Shown here: in pieces, positions 16,086-24,854 of the stretch | Numbering within the stretch: position 1 is the stretch's first letter | Layout of the letters: each line of letters opens with the position of its first letter | NCBI RefSeq assembly: GCF_000336775.1 | Contig: NZ_AOLJ01000019.1 | Span: forward strand, 1-64,000 | Reading direction: 5' to 3' | Length of the DNA stretch: 64,000 bases | From: Haloferax gibbonsii ATCC 33959 | GTDB lineage: Archaea > Halobacteriota > Halobacteria > Halobacteriales > Haloferacaceae | The notes under the pieces: generated by a model | The model's database searches: none | The model's input: the letters and a program-made list of their open reading frames with translations, nothing else | Told to the model about the DNA's origin: nothing | Made by a program: the position numbers and the translations under genes

Positions 16086-16106
16086 GTATTTTATAGACAG
16101 TCTATA
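16086..16106 (-). promoter_or_regulatory. TATA box overlapped by palindromic operator
   Basis: On the minus strand TATAAAATAC (16086-16095) is a strong TATA box 63-72 nt before the start at 16023. TATAGAC-A-GTCTATA (16092-16106), a perfect 15-nt palindrome, covers its upstream edge and the BRE position. A bound dimeric regulator would block TBP/TFB. Confidence 0.6.
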
Positions 16107-16309
16107 TGATTCTGTCGGCGAATACGTCCCGATGAGGACGACCGAAACCGTCGCCGTCTTCTGATTCTGACATGGGGAACGATTGAGCGGTCGGAGAGGT
16201 ATCAACTGCGAGAATCGCCACGGTGGTCTGCGGGCGGGGTCGTCGGCTCGCGGGGCTGGGCGCGTGACGGACGAGTGAGAGAAAGCGTCGGTCGGAGGTG
16301 GAGCCGACC
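16107..16309. other. Intergenic region upstream of the DUF7511 promoter and after secD
   Basis: About 200 nt of GC-rich sequence between the DUF7511 promoter and the secD stop. I see no gene, strong hairpin or T-tract here. Confidence 0.5.
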
Positions 16310-17887
16310 TCAGCGGTCCTCGGTCAGGAGGATTCGGAGGATGTCACCGTACGCCGGGCGGGTGACGAGGACGCCGATGATGACACCGAGGATGGTGAAG
16401 ATGGCGAAGCCCTGCAGGTCGCCGAGCGAGAGCACGGCGAGCGGGCTCATGGCGATGATGGTCGTCGCGGCGGCCGCGCCGATGACCCAGAAGGCCCGAC
16501 GGAACCGCGACTGGAAGACCTTCCGCGACTTCACCGTGCCCTCAGCCATCACCTCGTCGGCGATGATGATGAGGTCGTCCACACCCGTCCCGATGACGGC
16601 GATGAAGCCGGCGATGACAGAGAGGTCGAGCGGGTAGCCGATGGCCGCGGCGAACCCGAGGAGGATGTACACCTCGGAGAGGCCGGTGACGATCATCGGC
16701 AGGGCGACCTGCGGTTTGCCGTAGCGGACGAAGACGACGCCGGCGACCGCGAGGACCGCGATGATACCCGTGATGAGCGAGTTGAACTTGAAGCTCTCAC
16801 CCTGGCTCGGGGAGATGTACGACGAGGTGCCGCTGTCCTCGCCCGAGAGGTCGAGCTTGGCCGGCAGCGCGCCGGCGCGGAGGTTGATGGCGATTTCCTG
16901 GGCCTCGGACGTGTTGCGCGTCTGGAGCTGGAAGCTCGGTGCGCCGGCCCACTCGCCGGCCCGCATGGTGTCGGCGAGTCCGTCGCTCATGCCGAAGGCG
17001 TTGACGACCTCCCCGTTGACGACGAGCAGGAGACAGCCCTCGGTCGTGTTCTGTCCGCCGTCTTCCATGTAGGTACACCGAGTCCCGCCGTTCTGGGCGA
17101 GGCCGGTCTCGACGACCGCCGACTGGAACTCCTGTGCGGGTTCGTCCCGGACGGAGACGGGGACGAACGCCCCGCTCCCGACCTGGGACTCCTGTGCGGT
17201 CCCGATGGAGGTGAAGTCGGCCTGCGTCAGGACGGCCTCGCGCGTCTCGTAGGTCCGCGTGCCGTTCTGTGAGACCGGGTGATAGATGTCGATTTGGACC
17301 GTCCCGCGCTCGCCGACGAGGTCGACGACGTCCGACTGGTCGCGGTTGGGGACCTCGACGAGGATGAAGTGTTCGCCCGTCGCCGTGGTCACCTGTTGGA
17401 CCGTCCCGCCGGAGAGGCCGGCCTCGTTGATCTTCGACTGGAGGACGCGGACCGTCTCGGCGCGGGTCGTCTCGGTGACGCCGTCTCTGACCTCGCCGTG
17501 GGCGTAGCCCGCGGCGTCGAGCGCGGCGGCCAAGTCGTCGGTCGTGGCGTTCTCGATGGTCACTTCGACCGTGTTGGACTCCGCGCCCACACGGGCGATG
17601 ACGTCCGCGGCGTCGGCGCCGTCCAACTGAGCGGCGACCTGTCGCTCGACGACGCGGTCGGAATCGCCCTCGAACTCGACGTCCTCGGCCGTGACGCCGA
17701 CGAGCGGCGCGCGGATGCGCGTCCCGCCGTCGAGTTGGAGGCCGAACTTGAGGTTCGTCGCGCCGCCGTCATCGGCGACGGGGCCCTGGGTCTGCCCCCC
17801 GATGGTCGGCGAGAAGAGGGCGAGCGTCGAGAGCAGGACGGCGACGACGAGGAAGATGACCCGCCAGTTGTCGCGGAGCGTGCTCAT
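16310..17887 (-). CDS. secD: Protein-export membrane protein SecD
   Basis: 525 residues with the SecD layout: an N-terminal helix (about 10-28), a large extracytoplasmic region (P1, about 30-370) and five C-terminal helices. GLQLDGGTRIRAPLVG near residue 48 is the conserved D1 motif. The later TGVDDLIIIADEVMAE with surrounding helices is the RND-like proton pathway region. SecDF assists the late steps of Sec translocation using the ion gradient. It follows secF with a 4-nt ATGA overlap; the archaeal order is secF then secD. Confidence 0.96.
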   Translation of the reverse strand: MSTLRDNWRVIFLVVAVLLSTLALFSPTIGGQTQGPVADDGGATNLKFGLQLDGGTRIRAPLVGVTAEDVEFEGDSDRVVERQVAAQLDGADAADVIARVGAESNTVEVTIENATTDDLAAALDAAGYAHGEVRDGVTETTRAETVRVLQSKINEAGLSGGTVQQVTTATGEHFILVEVPNRDQSDVVDLVGERGTVQIDIYHPVSQNGTRTYETREAVLTQADFTSIGTAQESQVGSGAFVPVSVRDEPAQEFQSAVVETGLAQNGGTRCTYMEDGGQNTTEGCLLLVVNGEVVNAFGMSDGLADTMRAGEWAGAPSFQLQTRNTSEAQEIAINLRAGALPAKLDLSGEDSGTSSYISPSQGESFKFNSLITGIIAVLAVAGVVFVRYGKPQVALPMIVTGLSEVYILLGFAAAIGYPLDLSVIAGFIAVIGTGVDDLIIIADEVMAEGTVKSRKVFQSRFRRAFWVIGAAAATTIIAMSPLAVLSLGDLQGFAIFTILGVIIGVLVTRPAYGDILRILLTEDR

Positions 17888-18747
17888 CGGGCCACCCCCT
17901 CGAACTTGTACCAGCGAAGGAGGGTCACGTTCAGCATGTAGGTGTTCATCAGGTCGGCGGTGAGGCCGAAGACGAGGACCGTTCCGATGGCGGCGAGCAG
18001 CTGAATGCCGAACAGCGTCGCCGTGATGGTCATGACGATCATCGCCGCGATGGACGTGAGCGTCATGGTGACACCGGTGCGCATGGCGCGCGCGGTGGAC
18101 TCGTAGAAGTCACCGGACCGTCGGAGGACGTGGTTGTTCAGGAGGATGTCCGAGTCCACCGAGTACCCGATGAGCATCAGGAGGGCGGCGACGGTCCCCA
18201 GCGATAGCTCGATGCCGAGGAGGTTCATCAGCGCCACCGGGATGACGATGTCGGAGAACGCCGAGACGACGACCGCGATGGAGGGGACGAACGAGCGGAA
18301 CATGGCGAACACGAGGATGCTCATGCCCGCGAAGGCGACCGCGAGGCCACCGAGGGCGAGCAGTTGCGTCTCGGAGCCGAAGTTAGCCGACACCGCGTCG
18401 ATAGACCTGACTTCGAAGCCGGCGTCTTCGGCCTGCGTCTGGAGCTCGCTCGACGTCGCGCTCCCGGACTGGAAGGTCACGACGTACGTTCCGTCGGCCG
18501 CGACGGAACGAATCGATTCGGGCTGACTGTCGAAGGCCGCGGCGACCTCGCTTTGCGGGGCATCCGTTGCGATACGGAGTTCGGTCCCGCCGGTGAAATC
18601 GACGCCCGGGTTCACCGGCGCGCCAGTCGCGACGTACCACCCTCCGATGACCAGTAGGGCCACCGCGAGGACCGCGAGGGGGACGGCCACGAGTTGGCGA
18701 TTCGTGTACCGGGTGTAGTCTACCTCCGGTACCGTAAACTCAACCAT
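17884..18747 (-). CDS. secF: Protein-export membrane protein SecF
   Basis: 287 residues from the ATG that begins MVEFTVPEVDYTRYTNRQL; an in-frame upstream extension of 70 residues has no membrane or halophilic character. Helix 1 (about 17-38) is followed by GVDFTGGTELRIATDAPQ, the SecF signature, and five C-terminal helices with DSDILLNNHVLRRSGD. Partner of SecD in membrane translocation. First gene of the operon, divergent from the 18875 gene. ATAAG/CTTAT inverted elements at 18773-18786 lie at the TATA position. Confidence 0.96.
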   Translation of the reverse strand: MVEFTVPEVDYTRYTNRQLVAVPLAVLAVALLVIGGWYVATGAPVNPGVDFTGGTELRIATDAPQSEVAAAFDSQPESIRSVAADGTYVVTFQSGSATSSELQTQAEDAGFEVRSIDAVSANFGSETQLLALGGLAVAFAGMSILVFAMFRSFVPSIAVVVSAFSDIVIPVALMNLLGIELSLGTVAALLMLIGYSVDSDILLNNHVLRRSGDFYESTARAMRTGVTMTLTSIAAMIVMTITATLFGIQLLAAIGTVLVFGLTADLMNTYMLNVTLLRWYKFEGVAR

Positions 18748-18874
18748 GGGTTGCGGTCCTGAGCGGTGCCGAATAAGGTTTCTTATCCGCGGACGGCCTC
18801 GGCCGTAAAACGGTCTGACGGGCGCGCGGCGAACCCGCGACAGGCCCATAATCGTTGGCCGACAATCGTGAGGT

Positions 18875-19216
18875 ATGGCGACCGACCAGACGGCGACCCG
18901 CGTGGTCGTCTCCTTTCCCGACGAACTCAGCGCGTGGGGCCGCGACCAGCTGACCACCGACCACTTCGTGACCTACCTGCAGCGGGTCCACGAGGACGCC
19001 GCGCCGGGCGACGAGTGGGAGGAGTTCCTCGACGTGGGCTGTTGCGGCGACGCGTTGACGCTGACGCTCCGCGTGGAGGGGCTCGACCCCGCGGACGCGA
19101 CCGGAATCGGCGAGGAGACGACCGTCGAGTTCGTCGAGCGCGAGGGGAGCGTCCACGGCGGGTGGTGCGTCCAGAGCGCGGACGGTCCCGTCTCCTCGAC
19201 CGGAACACAGCGGTAG
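18875..19216 (+). CDS. Conserved hypothetical protein (DUF7968-like)
   Basis: 113 residues, acidic and soluble. VVVSFPDELSAWGRDQLTTD opens an alpha/beta fold, and the central VGCCGDALTL has two adjacent cysteines; a third, in HGGWCVQS, lies near the end. The three cysteines could bind metal. I recall the family as a haloarchaea-restricted DUF; no function is known. It starts 127 nt from secF on the opposite strand and may share its promoter region. It is convergent with the 19274 gene. Confidence 0.8.
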   Translation: MATDQTATRVVVSFPDELSAWGRDQLTTDHFVTYLQRVHEDAAPGDEWEEFLDVGCCGDALTLTLRVEGLDPADATGIGEETTVEFVEREGSVHGGWCVQSADGPVSSTGTQR

Positions 19217-19273
19217 CGAGAGGCGAAGCGGGAGCGAAGTAGACGAGCGAGCGGAGGGCGGAAAAGACCCGAC

Positions 19274-19771
19274 TCAGGGCATGTAGCGGACCGCGACGAC
19301 GCCCGGCTGCGAGCGGACTTCGACGCGGTTCACGTCGAGTCTGGCGGCCCGCGAGAGCAGCCCCTCGCGGTCCGAGAGGACATCGTCGACGGCCTGTTCG
19401 GTCATGTCGTCGGGAACCGAGAGGACGTGAATCTCGCCGGTGCCGGCGCGTTCCTCCCGGACGAGTTCGCCGTCGGGGTTGTCCGCGGCGATGTCGCGGG
19501 AGTTCGTCGTCGGCGACTCGGTGGAGCGCTCGACGGAGACGGTCCAGCGCGAGTCGACCTCGACGAGTTGCCACGAGACGTTCATCGGCGGGTCGGGCGC
19601 GACGGTCCCGCGGACGGCTTCGTCCTCGGAGACGCCGGGGTTCGACGAGAGCGCGTGAACCTGCCCGGAGTGAACGTCCTTCAGGACGGCCGACTCCTCG
19701 TCGGCGGCGGTGACGAGAAACGTTCCCGTTCGCTCGGACTCGGATTCGGTCTCGGACTCGGTCTCGGTCAT
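19274..19771 (-). CDS. Conserved haloarchaeal protein (DUF5812-like)
   Basis: 165 residues from the ATG that opens MTETESETESESE, an acidic repeat. The core GTFLVTAADEESAVLKDVHS then QVHALSSNPG looks like a small beta domain. WQLVEVDSRWTVSVERSTE and a C-terminal helix (MTEQAVDDVLSDREGLLSRAARL) followed by VRSQPGVVAVRYMP complete a two-part fold. No catalytic motif is visible. I recall the family as DUF5812. Its start is 115 nt from the divergent acetyltransferase at 19886. Confidence 0.82.
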   Translation of the reverse strand: MTETESETESESERTGTFLVTAADEESAVLKDVHSGQVHALSSNPGVSEDEAVRGTVAPDPPMNVSWQLVEVDSRWTVSVERSTESPTTNSRDIAADNPDGELVREERAGTGEIHVLSVPDDMTEQAVDDVLSDREGLLSRAARLDVNRVEVRSQPGVVAVRYMP

Positions 19772-19885
19772 CACCCGGTGTAAGCCGCCGGGCCTTTTCC
19801 CCGTTTCGGGCGCTTTCGACCGCGTGTGCCACCTGTACCCACGGCGACGGTGGGCTTTTCTCGCGGCGCTTCGACGCGACTGACG

Positions 19886-20485
19886 ATGCCCGCGCTCTGG
19901 CGGTTGACCCGGACCGAGACGGCCCGACGCGTCTACGACGCGCTCAAAGCCCGCGGACTCACGGCGACGCAGATGGACGAGTACGTCGCGGACGCCGACG
20001 CGGCGGACGTCGGCCGCGACCCCCCGGCGGGCGTCGAGATTCGCGCGCTCGACCCCGCGGAGGCGACGCGGTTCGAAGCCCGATACGACGCGTTTTCCGA
20101 ACTCAGAGGCGACGAGACGGCGGTGTGCGCGTTCGATGGTGGGGCAGACGAGGAACCTGTGCTCGTCGGCTACCTCTTTCTCGGCGACCCCGGCCTGACG
20201 TACCGCGTCCACCCGCTGGAGGCCGACGTGACCTTCCCCGGCGGCTACGTCCGCCGGGTGTTCGTCGCGCCCGAAGCGCGGAATCGCGGCATCGCCACCG
20301 CGCTCGTCTCGCGGGCCGTCGCGGTCGCCGGCGAGCGGGGGGCCGAAACGGTGCACGCGCTCGTCGCCCGCGACAACAGACCCTCGCAGTGGACCTTCGA
20401 GAGCGTCGGCTTCCGAGTCGCCCGAACCCGGGCGTACTACCGGGTCGGGCCGTGGCGTCGCCGGCGCGTCAAACCGCGTTCATAG
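19886..20485 (+). CDS. GNAT-family N-acetyltransferase
   Basis: 199 residues from MPALWRLTRTETARRVYDAL; a 20-residue in-frame extension upstream is less likely. The GNAT core runs from about 55 to 190. VRRVFVAPEARNRGIATALV contains the acetyl-CoA pyrophosphate loop R/Q-x-x-G-x-G/A variant (ARNRGIA), and ALVARDNRPSQWTFESVGFR is the beta6-alpha4 region. The N-terminal 50 residues are a helical extension of unknown role. The acceptor substrate is unknown. Confidence 0.88.
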   Translation: MPALWRLTRTETARRVYDALKARGLTATQMDEYVADADAADVGRDPPAGVEIRALDPAEATRFEARYDAFSELRGDETAVCAFDGGADEEPVLVGYLFLGDPGLTYRVHPLEADVTFPGGYVRRVFVAPEARNRGIATALVSRAVAVAGERGAETVHALVARDNRPSQWTFESVGFRVARTRAYYRVGPWRRRRVKPRS

Positions 20486-20532
20486 CGGTACAGAGTGCTC
20501 AGTTACGTCCCGAGCGCTCCGTTCGGGAACGT

Positions 20533-20582
20533 TGATATATAGATATTTGTTTTATATATACTATAGCGATTAAATTTATACT
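20533..20582 (+). promoter_or_regulatory. AT-rich promoter of the CDP-alcohol/PHP/VTT operon
   Basis: Fifty bases composed almost only of A and T contain overlapping TATA candidates (TTTATATATA at 20551-20560, TTTATA at 20575-20580, the latter 33 nt before the ATG at 20613). This is one of the most AT-rich spots in the window. Confidence 0.6.
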
Positions 20583-20612
20583 CAATCGGCCGAGTGTGTC
20601 GGACAGACAGGC

Positions 20613-21311
20613 ATGACGGACGAACTCAGGTCAGCACTTCGCGGGAGGCTGGACGCGGTCGACGCGCGGGCGAGCGAGGTCGTGCGCTCATCGACGGGGG
20701 AGAACATGATTTCGCGGCTCGGGGTCGCGGACTGGTTGAGTCTGGGCGCGCTCTTCTGGGCGTGGGTCGGCGCGATACTGTTCGTGTCGGGCGAGCCGAA
20801 CTGGGCCATCGTGGCCGTCCTCGTCGGCTTCGCCTTCGACAAGGCCGACGGCTACTACGCCCGCAAGACCGGGACCGCCTCGGCGTTCGGCCGACAGATA
20901 GACTCCTTCATCGACATCTTCGCGTACCTCGTGTCGGCGGCGCTCCTGTACCACGTCGCGCTCGCGCCCAACCCGGTCGTGAGCGCCGTCGTCGGGTTCG
21001 TCGTCCTCACCTTCGGCGGCCTGCGACTCATCCGCCACAACAGCGAGGGCTTCGGCGACGACTCGGGGACCTCGTACTACCGCGGGACGACCGTCGTCCA
21101 CACGCACCTCGTCGTGCTGGCGAACTACTTCCTCCTCCAGTTCGTCCCGCCGTGGAACGGCTGGGTCGCGGGCGCGACCATCGTGGCGGTCTGCCCGCTC
21201 ATGACCTCCGACTACAAGGCGTACAAGACCGACGCGGGGCACCTCCTCGTCGGCGCCGCCGGCGTCCTGACGGTCGTCGGCTGTCTCGCGCTCGAATTCG
21301 GCGTGATATGA
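20613..21311 (+). CDS. CDP-alcohol phosphatidyltransferase family protein
   Basis: 232 residues. The complete family motif D-x2-D-G-x2-A-R-x8-G-x3-D-x3-D is present from Asp76 to Asp101 (DKADGYYAR then GRQIDSFID), in about six membrane helices. These enzymes join a CDP-activated lipid (CDP-archaeol in archaea) to an alcohol such as glycerol-phosphate, serine or inositol-phosphate. The N-terminal 35 residues are soluble and charged. First gene of a three-gene operon whose reading frames overlap by 4 nt each. The alcohol acceptor cannot be deduced. Confidence 0.92.
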   Translation: MTDELRSALRGRLDAVDARASEVVRSSTGENMISRLGVADWLSLGALFWAWVGAILFVSGEPNWAIVAVLVGFAFDKADGYYARKTGTASAFGRQIDSFIDIFAYLVSAALLYHVALAPNPVVSAVVGFVVLTFGGLRLIRHNSEGFGDDSGTSYYRGTTVVHTHLVVLANYFLLQFVPPWNGWVAGATIVAVCPLMTSDYKAYKTDAGHLLVGAAGVLTVVGCLALEFGVI

Positions 21312-22012
21312 GCGGTCGGACGCAGGGCTCGCGGGAGGCGCGGACGCTCGCGGTCGACCTCCACGTCCACACCGACGCCTCCTACGACTGCGAGATGTCG
21401 GTCGAGGCGGTGTTGGCCCGCGCCGCGGCGGTCGGCCTGGACGCGGTCGCCATCACCGACCACGACTCGGTCGGGTCGCTCCCGCGAGCGTTCGACATCG
21501 CCCACGAGTACGGCGTCCGGGTCGTCCCCGGCGTCGAGGTCTCGACGGCCGACGGTCACCTCCTCGCGCTCGGCGTCGACGACCCGCCGGCGAGGGGACG
21601 ACCGCTCTCCGAGACGGCGCGGGCGGTCCGCGAGTCGGGCGGCCTCGCGGTCGTACCGCACCCCTTTCAGACGTTCCGCCACGGCGCGTCCCGTCGGGCG
21701 ATTCGGGACGTGGACGCCGTCGAGGTGTACAACGCGCACACGCTCACCGGGTTCAGAAACGGGCAGGCGCGGCGCTACGCCCGCCGCGAGGGCCTTCCGG
21801 GGACGGGTGGAAGCGACGCGCACCGACCCGCGCTGGTCGGACAGGCGTACACGGCCGTCTCGGTCGCGGCGGACGGCGGCGTCACGACCGACGCCATCTT
21901 GGACGGGGTTCGCGCCGGGCGGACCGTCGCGCGGGGGACGCGAACGACCGCCCGCCAGTACCTGCGGAAGTACGCGCTGAACGCCCGGCTCAAGACCGCC
22001 TCGTTCCTGTGA
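21308..22012 (+). CDS. PHP-domain metal-dependent phosphoesterase
   Basis: 234 residues from ATG overlapping the previous stop (ATGA). PHP motifs are intact: LHVHTD (18-23), AITDHDS, a GVEVST strand, VVPHP and TGGSDAHRP, which together give a multi-metal phosphoesterase site. Close relatives hydrolyse small phosphates or nucleotides; the polymerase-associated PHP role is excluded by context. Sitting between a phospholipid-type transferase and a VTT membrane protein, it might dephosphorylate a lipid or head-group intermediate, which is inference. The C-terminus (ARQYLRKYALNARLKTASFL) is basic and may touch the membrane. Confidence 0.9.
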   Translation: MSGRTQGSREARTLAVDLHVHTDASYDCEMSVEAVLARAAAVGLDAVAITDHDSVGSLPRAFDIAHEYGVRVVPGVEVSTADGHLLALGVDDPPARGRPLSETARAVRESGGLAVVPHPFQTFRHGASRRAIRDVDAVEVYNAHTLTGFRNGQARRYARREGLPGTGGSDAHRPALVGQAYTAVSVAADGGVTTDAILDGVRAGRTVARGTRTTARQYLRKYALNARLKTASFL

Positions 22013-22692
22013 CGGGCCGGCTGTTCGACTCGCCCGCGGCGCGGAACGCGGCGCTCCTCAGAGTCGGCGTCGTCGCGGTCGCCGCCGCGGTCCTCGCGGT
22101 CGCCGTCGCCGCGTTCGCCCCACGGCTCGCCGACCCGGCGTGGATTCGCTCGGCGGTCGAATCGACCGGCCCGTTCGCGCCGCTGGCGTTCGTCGGCGTC
22201 CAGACCCTGCAGGTGATTCTCGCGCCGATTCCCGGGCAAGCCCTCGCCGCCGTCGGCGGTTACCTGTTCGGGACGGTCGCCGGGACGGCCTACAGCATGG
22301 TCGGCGTCGTCGCCGGGAGCGCAATCGTCTTCCTGCTCGCCCGGCGTTTCGGCCGACCCGCGGTCGAGCGCCTCGTCGCCGACGACGCGCTCGCGCGGTT
22401 CGACGGCGTCGCCGACCGCCGGGGCGTCGCCGGCCTGTTCGTCCTGTTTCTCCTGCCGGTGTTCCCGGACGACGCGCTCTGTGCGCTCGCCGGGCTCTCG
22501 CCGCTTCGACTGCGGACGCTCGTCGTCCTCGTCGCCGTCGGTCGCCTGCCGACGTTCGCGCTCGCGGCGGCCGCCGGGCGGAACGCGGGGGCGGCGAACT
22601 ACGAGACGGTTGCGCTCCTCGTCGGCGTCGGCGTCGTGGCCTCGGCGGTCGTCTACCGCTACCGCGACGAGTTAGCGGCGCGAGTCGGGTGA
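22009..22692 (+). CDS. VTT/TVP38 (DedA-superfamily) membrane protein
   Basis: 227 residues from a GTG that overlaps the PHP stop (GTGA). About five hydrophobic segments. The VTT core is visible: LQVILAPIPGQALAAVGGYL (re-entrant region with Pro73 and Pro75), FGTVAGTAYSMVGVVAGSAI and LARRFGRPAVERLV. Relatives include bacterial DedA/YdjX and eukaryotic TMEM41B/VMP1, reported to flip or scramble lipids. Third gene of the operon that begins at 20613, so lipid movement is an attractive role, but this is inferred from family and context. Confidence 0.9.
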   Translation: MTGRLFDSPAARNAALLRVGVVAVAAAVLAVAVAAFAPRLADPAWIRSAVESTGPFAPLAFVGVQTLQVILAPIPGQALAAVGGYLFGTVAGTAYSMVGVVAGSAIVFLLARRFGRPAVERLVADDALARFDGVADRRGVAGLFVLFLLPVFPDDALCALAGLSPLRLRTLVVLVAVGRLPTFALAAAAGRNAGAANYETVALLVGVGVVASAVVYRYRDELAARVG

Positions 22693-22723
22693 GGCCGAGT
22701 CGGAAAAAACGAGTCCGTGGCGG

Positions 22724-23257
22724 TTACCGAAGCAGTCGGTGAATCCCGTAGATTCCCACCGCGCACGCGACGGGCGGGACGAGCCCGTAGATTGCGGGCA
22801 GGTCGTAGAGGAGCTGGACGACGGGAACGAGTGCGGAGACGGTCACGGGACCCACCGTGAACGGCTCTGCGGGCGTCTGAAGCTCCGCCGGCACCGACGC
22901 GACGAGCCCGACGTACACCGACGCCATGAACACGAAGCCAGCGAGCGCGAGGCTCAGGTCGTACCGCGGCTCCGAGCCGGTGCGGCGGTGTCGTCGGGCG
23001 ACGAACAGTACGGGAGCGACCAGCGGCGCGACGACGAACAGCCCCACGAGGACGTAGAACGACCGCGAGAGGGTGAGCGAGCCGCCGGGGACGCCGGCGG
23101 TCGCGCCGATGAGAACCACGAGTCCGAAGGCGACGAACAGCGAGACGACACCCGTCGCGAGGGCACCGACGAGCACGTAGCACTTGAACAGCCACGACTC
23201 GCTGTGCCGGAAGGCGTACGGGAACGCGCCGATGACGCCGCCGTAGTCGTCTGCCAT
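22724..23257 (-). CDS. Multi-pass membrane protein of unknown function
   Basis: 177 residues from MADDYGGVIGAFPYAFRHSE. About five hydrophobic helices: 25-52, 65-87, 102-120, 132-150 and 155-173. The N-terminal soluble segment GAFPYAFRHSESWLFKCY resembles the entry of Yip1/DUF-type membrane proteins, but I do not recognise a family. No catalytic residues stand out. It is convergent with the VTT gene (31 nt between stops) and divergent from pgi, with 72 nt between starts. Confidence 0.8.
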   Translation of the reverse strand: MADDYGGVIGAFPYAFRHSESWLFKCYVLVGALATGVVSLFVAFGLVVLIGATAGVPGGSLTLSRSFYVLVGLFVVAPLVAPVLFVARRHRRTGSEPRYDLSLALAGFVFMASVYVGLVASVPAELQTPAEPFTVGPVTVSALVPVVQLLYDLPAIYGLVPPVACAVGIYGIHRLLR

Positions 23258-23329
23258 CGGTCGCCCTTGGGAGCGGCCGCGATTAAAGCGACCGGTGTCG
23301 TTTTGACGCCGGGCGACGCGGCATTCTGT

Positions 23330-24622
23330 ATGCAGGTAGACCTCGGGAACGTCCTGGACACGGCGTCGTCCCACGGCGTCTCGCGCGAGACGCTCGAACG
23401 ACTCGACGGCCGCGTCGCGGCCGCCCACGACCGCATCGAACGGGGCCGAGAGGCCGGCGAGCACGGCTACGAATCGCTGAACCTCCCGAACAGCACCGAC
23501 CCCGCGGCGATTCGGGACGCCGTGAGCCGGTTCGACGACCCCTCCGCGGTCGTCACCGTCGGCATCGGCGGGAGCGCCCTCGGTGCGGCCACCCTCACCG
23601 ACGCCCTCGAAAGCGACGTTGACGCCTACTACCTCGACAACGTCGACCCCGAGGCCGTCGAGCGCCTCCTCGACTCGCTGGACCTCTCGTCGACGGTCGT
23701 CAACGTCGTCTCGCGGTCCGGCACGACCGCCGAGACGCTGGCGAACTTCCTCGTCGTGCAGGAGGCGATGGCCGACGCGGGCGTCGACTGGGCCGACCGT
23801 ACCTTCGTCACGACCGGCGAGGAGGGCAATCTCCGCGACCTCGCCGACCAGCACGACCTCCCGTCGCTCCCCGTCCCGGACGGCGTCCCCGGCCGCTTTT
23901 CGGTGCTCTCGACGGTCGGCCTCGCCGCCGCGGCCCTCTGCGGCCACGACATCGAGGCGGTGCTGGAGGGCGCGGCCGCACAGGAAGCGCGCCTGTCGGA
24001 CTCGCTTTTCGACTCGCCCGCCTACGCCTACGGCGCGGTCTCCTACGCCCTCGCCGAGCGCGGCCTGCGGCAGAACGCGATGATGCCCTACGCCGAGTCG
24101 CTCGAAACGTTCTCCGAGTGGTTCGCCCAGCTGTGGGCCGAGTCGCTCGGAAAGGACGGCCTCGGCCAGACGCCCCTGCGAGCGCTCGGCGCGACCGACC
24201 AGCACTCCCAGCTCCAACTGTACCGCGCCGGCCCGCGCGACAAGCTCGTGACGCTCGTCCGCGCCACGGAGCGCGAGGACGTTTCCATCCCCGAGACCGA
24301 CCTCGACGGCCTCGCGTACCTCGGCGGCTCGTCGCTCGGCGAACTGCTCGACGCCGAGTTCGAGGCGACCGAGGCGAGCCTCGCCGCGGCCGGCTGTCCG
24401 AACGTCCGCATCGAACTCGACCGCGTCGACGAGTACGGGCTGGGCGAACTCCTCTACGCGATGGAGGCCGCCTGCGTCCTCTACGGCGAGCTCGCCAGCG
24501 TTGACACGTTCATCCAGCCGGCGGTCGAGTGGGGCAAGCGCGCCGCCCGCGGCCTGCTCGGCGGCGGCGACTTCGCGGAGGCCGACGCGGTCGAAGAGAA
24601 GTCGCGGCTGGTCGTGGAGTAG
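23330..24622 (+). CDS. pgi: Glucose-6-phosphate isomerase
   Basis: 430 residues from ATG (MQVDLGNVLDTASSHGV); an in-frame upstream stretch is not conserved. PGI interconverts glucose-6-P and fructose-6-P, here feeding gluconeogenesis and the semi-phosphorylated pathways of haloarchaea. The SIS-type fold shows TVGIGGSALGAATL, VVSRSGTTAETLANF, YAESLETFSEWFAQLW, ATDQHSQLQLY and the C-terminal QPAVEWGKRAAR with the catalytic lysine. The active glutamate is in the SEWFAQLWAESLGKDG region. It is the bacterial-type PGI superfamily, not the cupin type of Pyrococcus. Monocistronic. Confidence 0.95.
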   Translation: MQVDLGNVLDTASSHGVSRETLERLDGRVAAAHDRIERGREAGEHGYESLNLPNSTDPAAIRDAVSRFDDPSAVVTVGIGGSALGAATLTDALESDVDAYYLDNVDPEAVERLLDSLDLSSTVVNVVSRSGTTAETLANFLVVQEAMADAGVDWADRTFVTTGEEGNLRDLADQHDLPSLPVPDGVPGRFSVLSTVGLAAAALCGHDIEAVLEGAAAQEARLSDSLFDSPAYAYGAVSYALAERGLRQNAMMPYAESLETFSEWFAQLWAESLGKDGLGQTPLRALGATDQHSQLQLYRAGPRDKLVTLVRATEREDVSIPETDLDGLAYLGGSSLGELLDAEFEATEASLAAAGCPNVRIELDRVDEYGLGELLYAMEAACVLYGELASVDTFIQPAVEWGKRAARGLLGGGDFAEADAVEEKSRLVVE

Positions 24623-24854
24623 TCGGAACGAGAGTCTCCCGGCGACCACGGCCGAGAGCTAACTTTTGCGACGACCACCGAACGACCACCCAGCGACGAC
24701 CACCGAACAGTCCACGGGCGGGGGCTTTCGAGGGGGGTCCCGAAGTCCGGTTCTCTTCTCGAAACGACGCAAACGGCGCAGAGTCACGTGACTCCACGGA
24801 ATCACGAGAATCGACCCGAATCGGTTATCCGACCCCGTTCCGAAGGGGAGGGCA
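24623..24854. other. Intergenic region after pgi
   Basis: 232 nt with no supported gene. A TTATCC element about 30 nt before the 24855 start may be its TATA box. Nothing else stands out. Confidence 0.45.

Noticed and set aside
22724-24649. 641-residue minus-strand frame joining the pgi antisense with the membrane protein
   Set aside because: Only its last 177 residues are protein-like; the rest is antisense to pgi.
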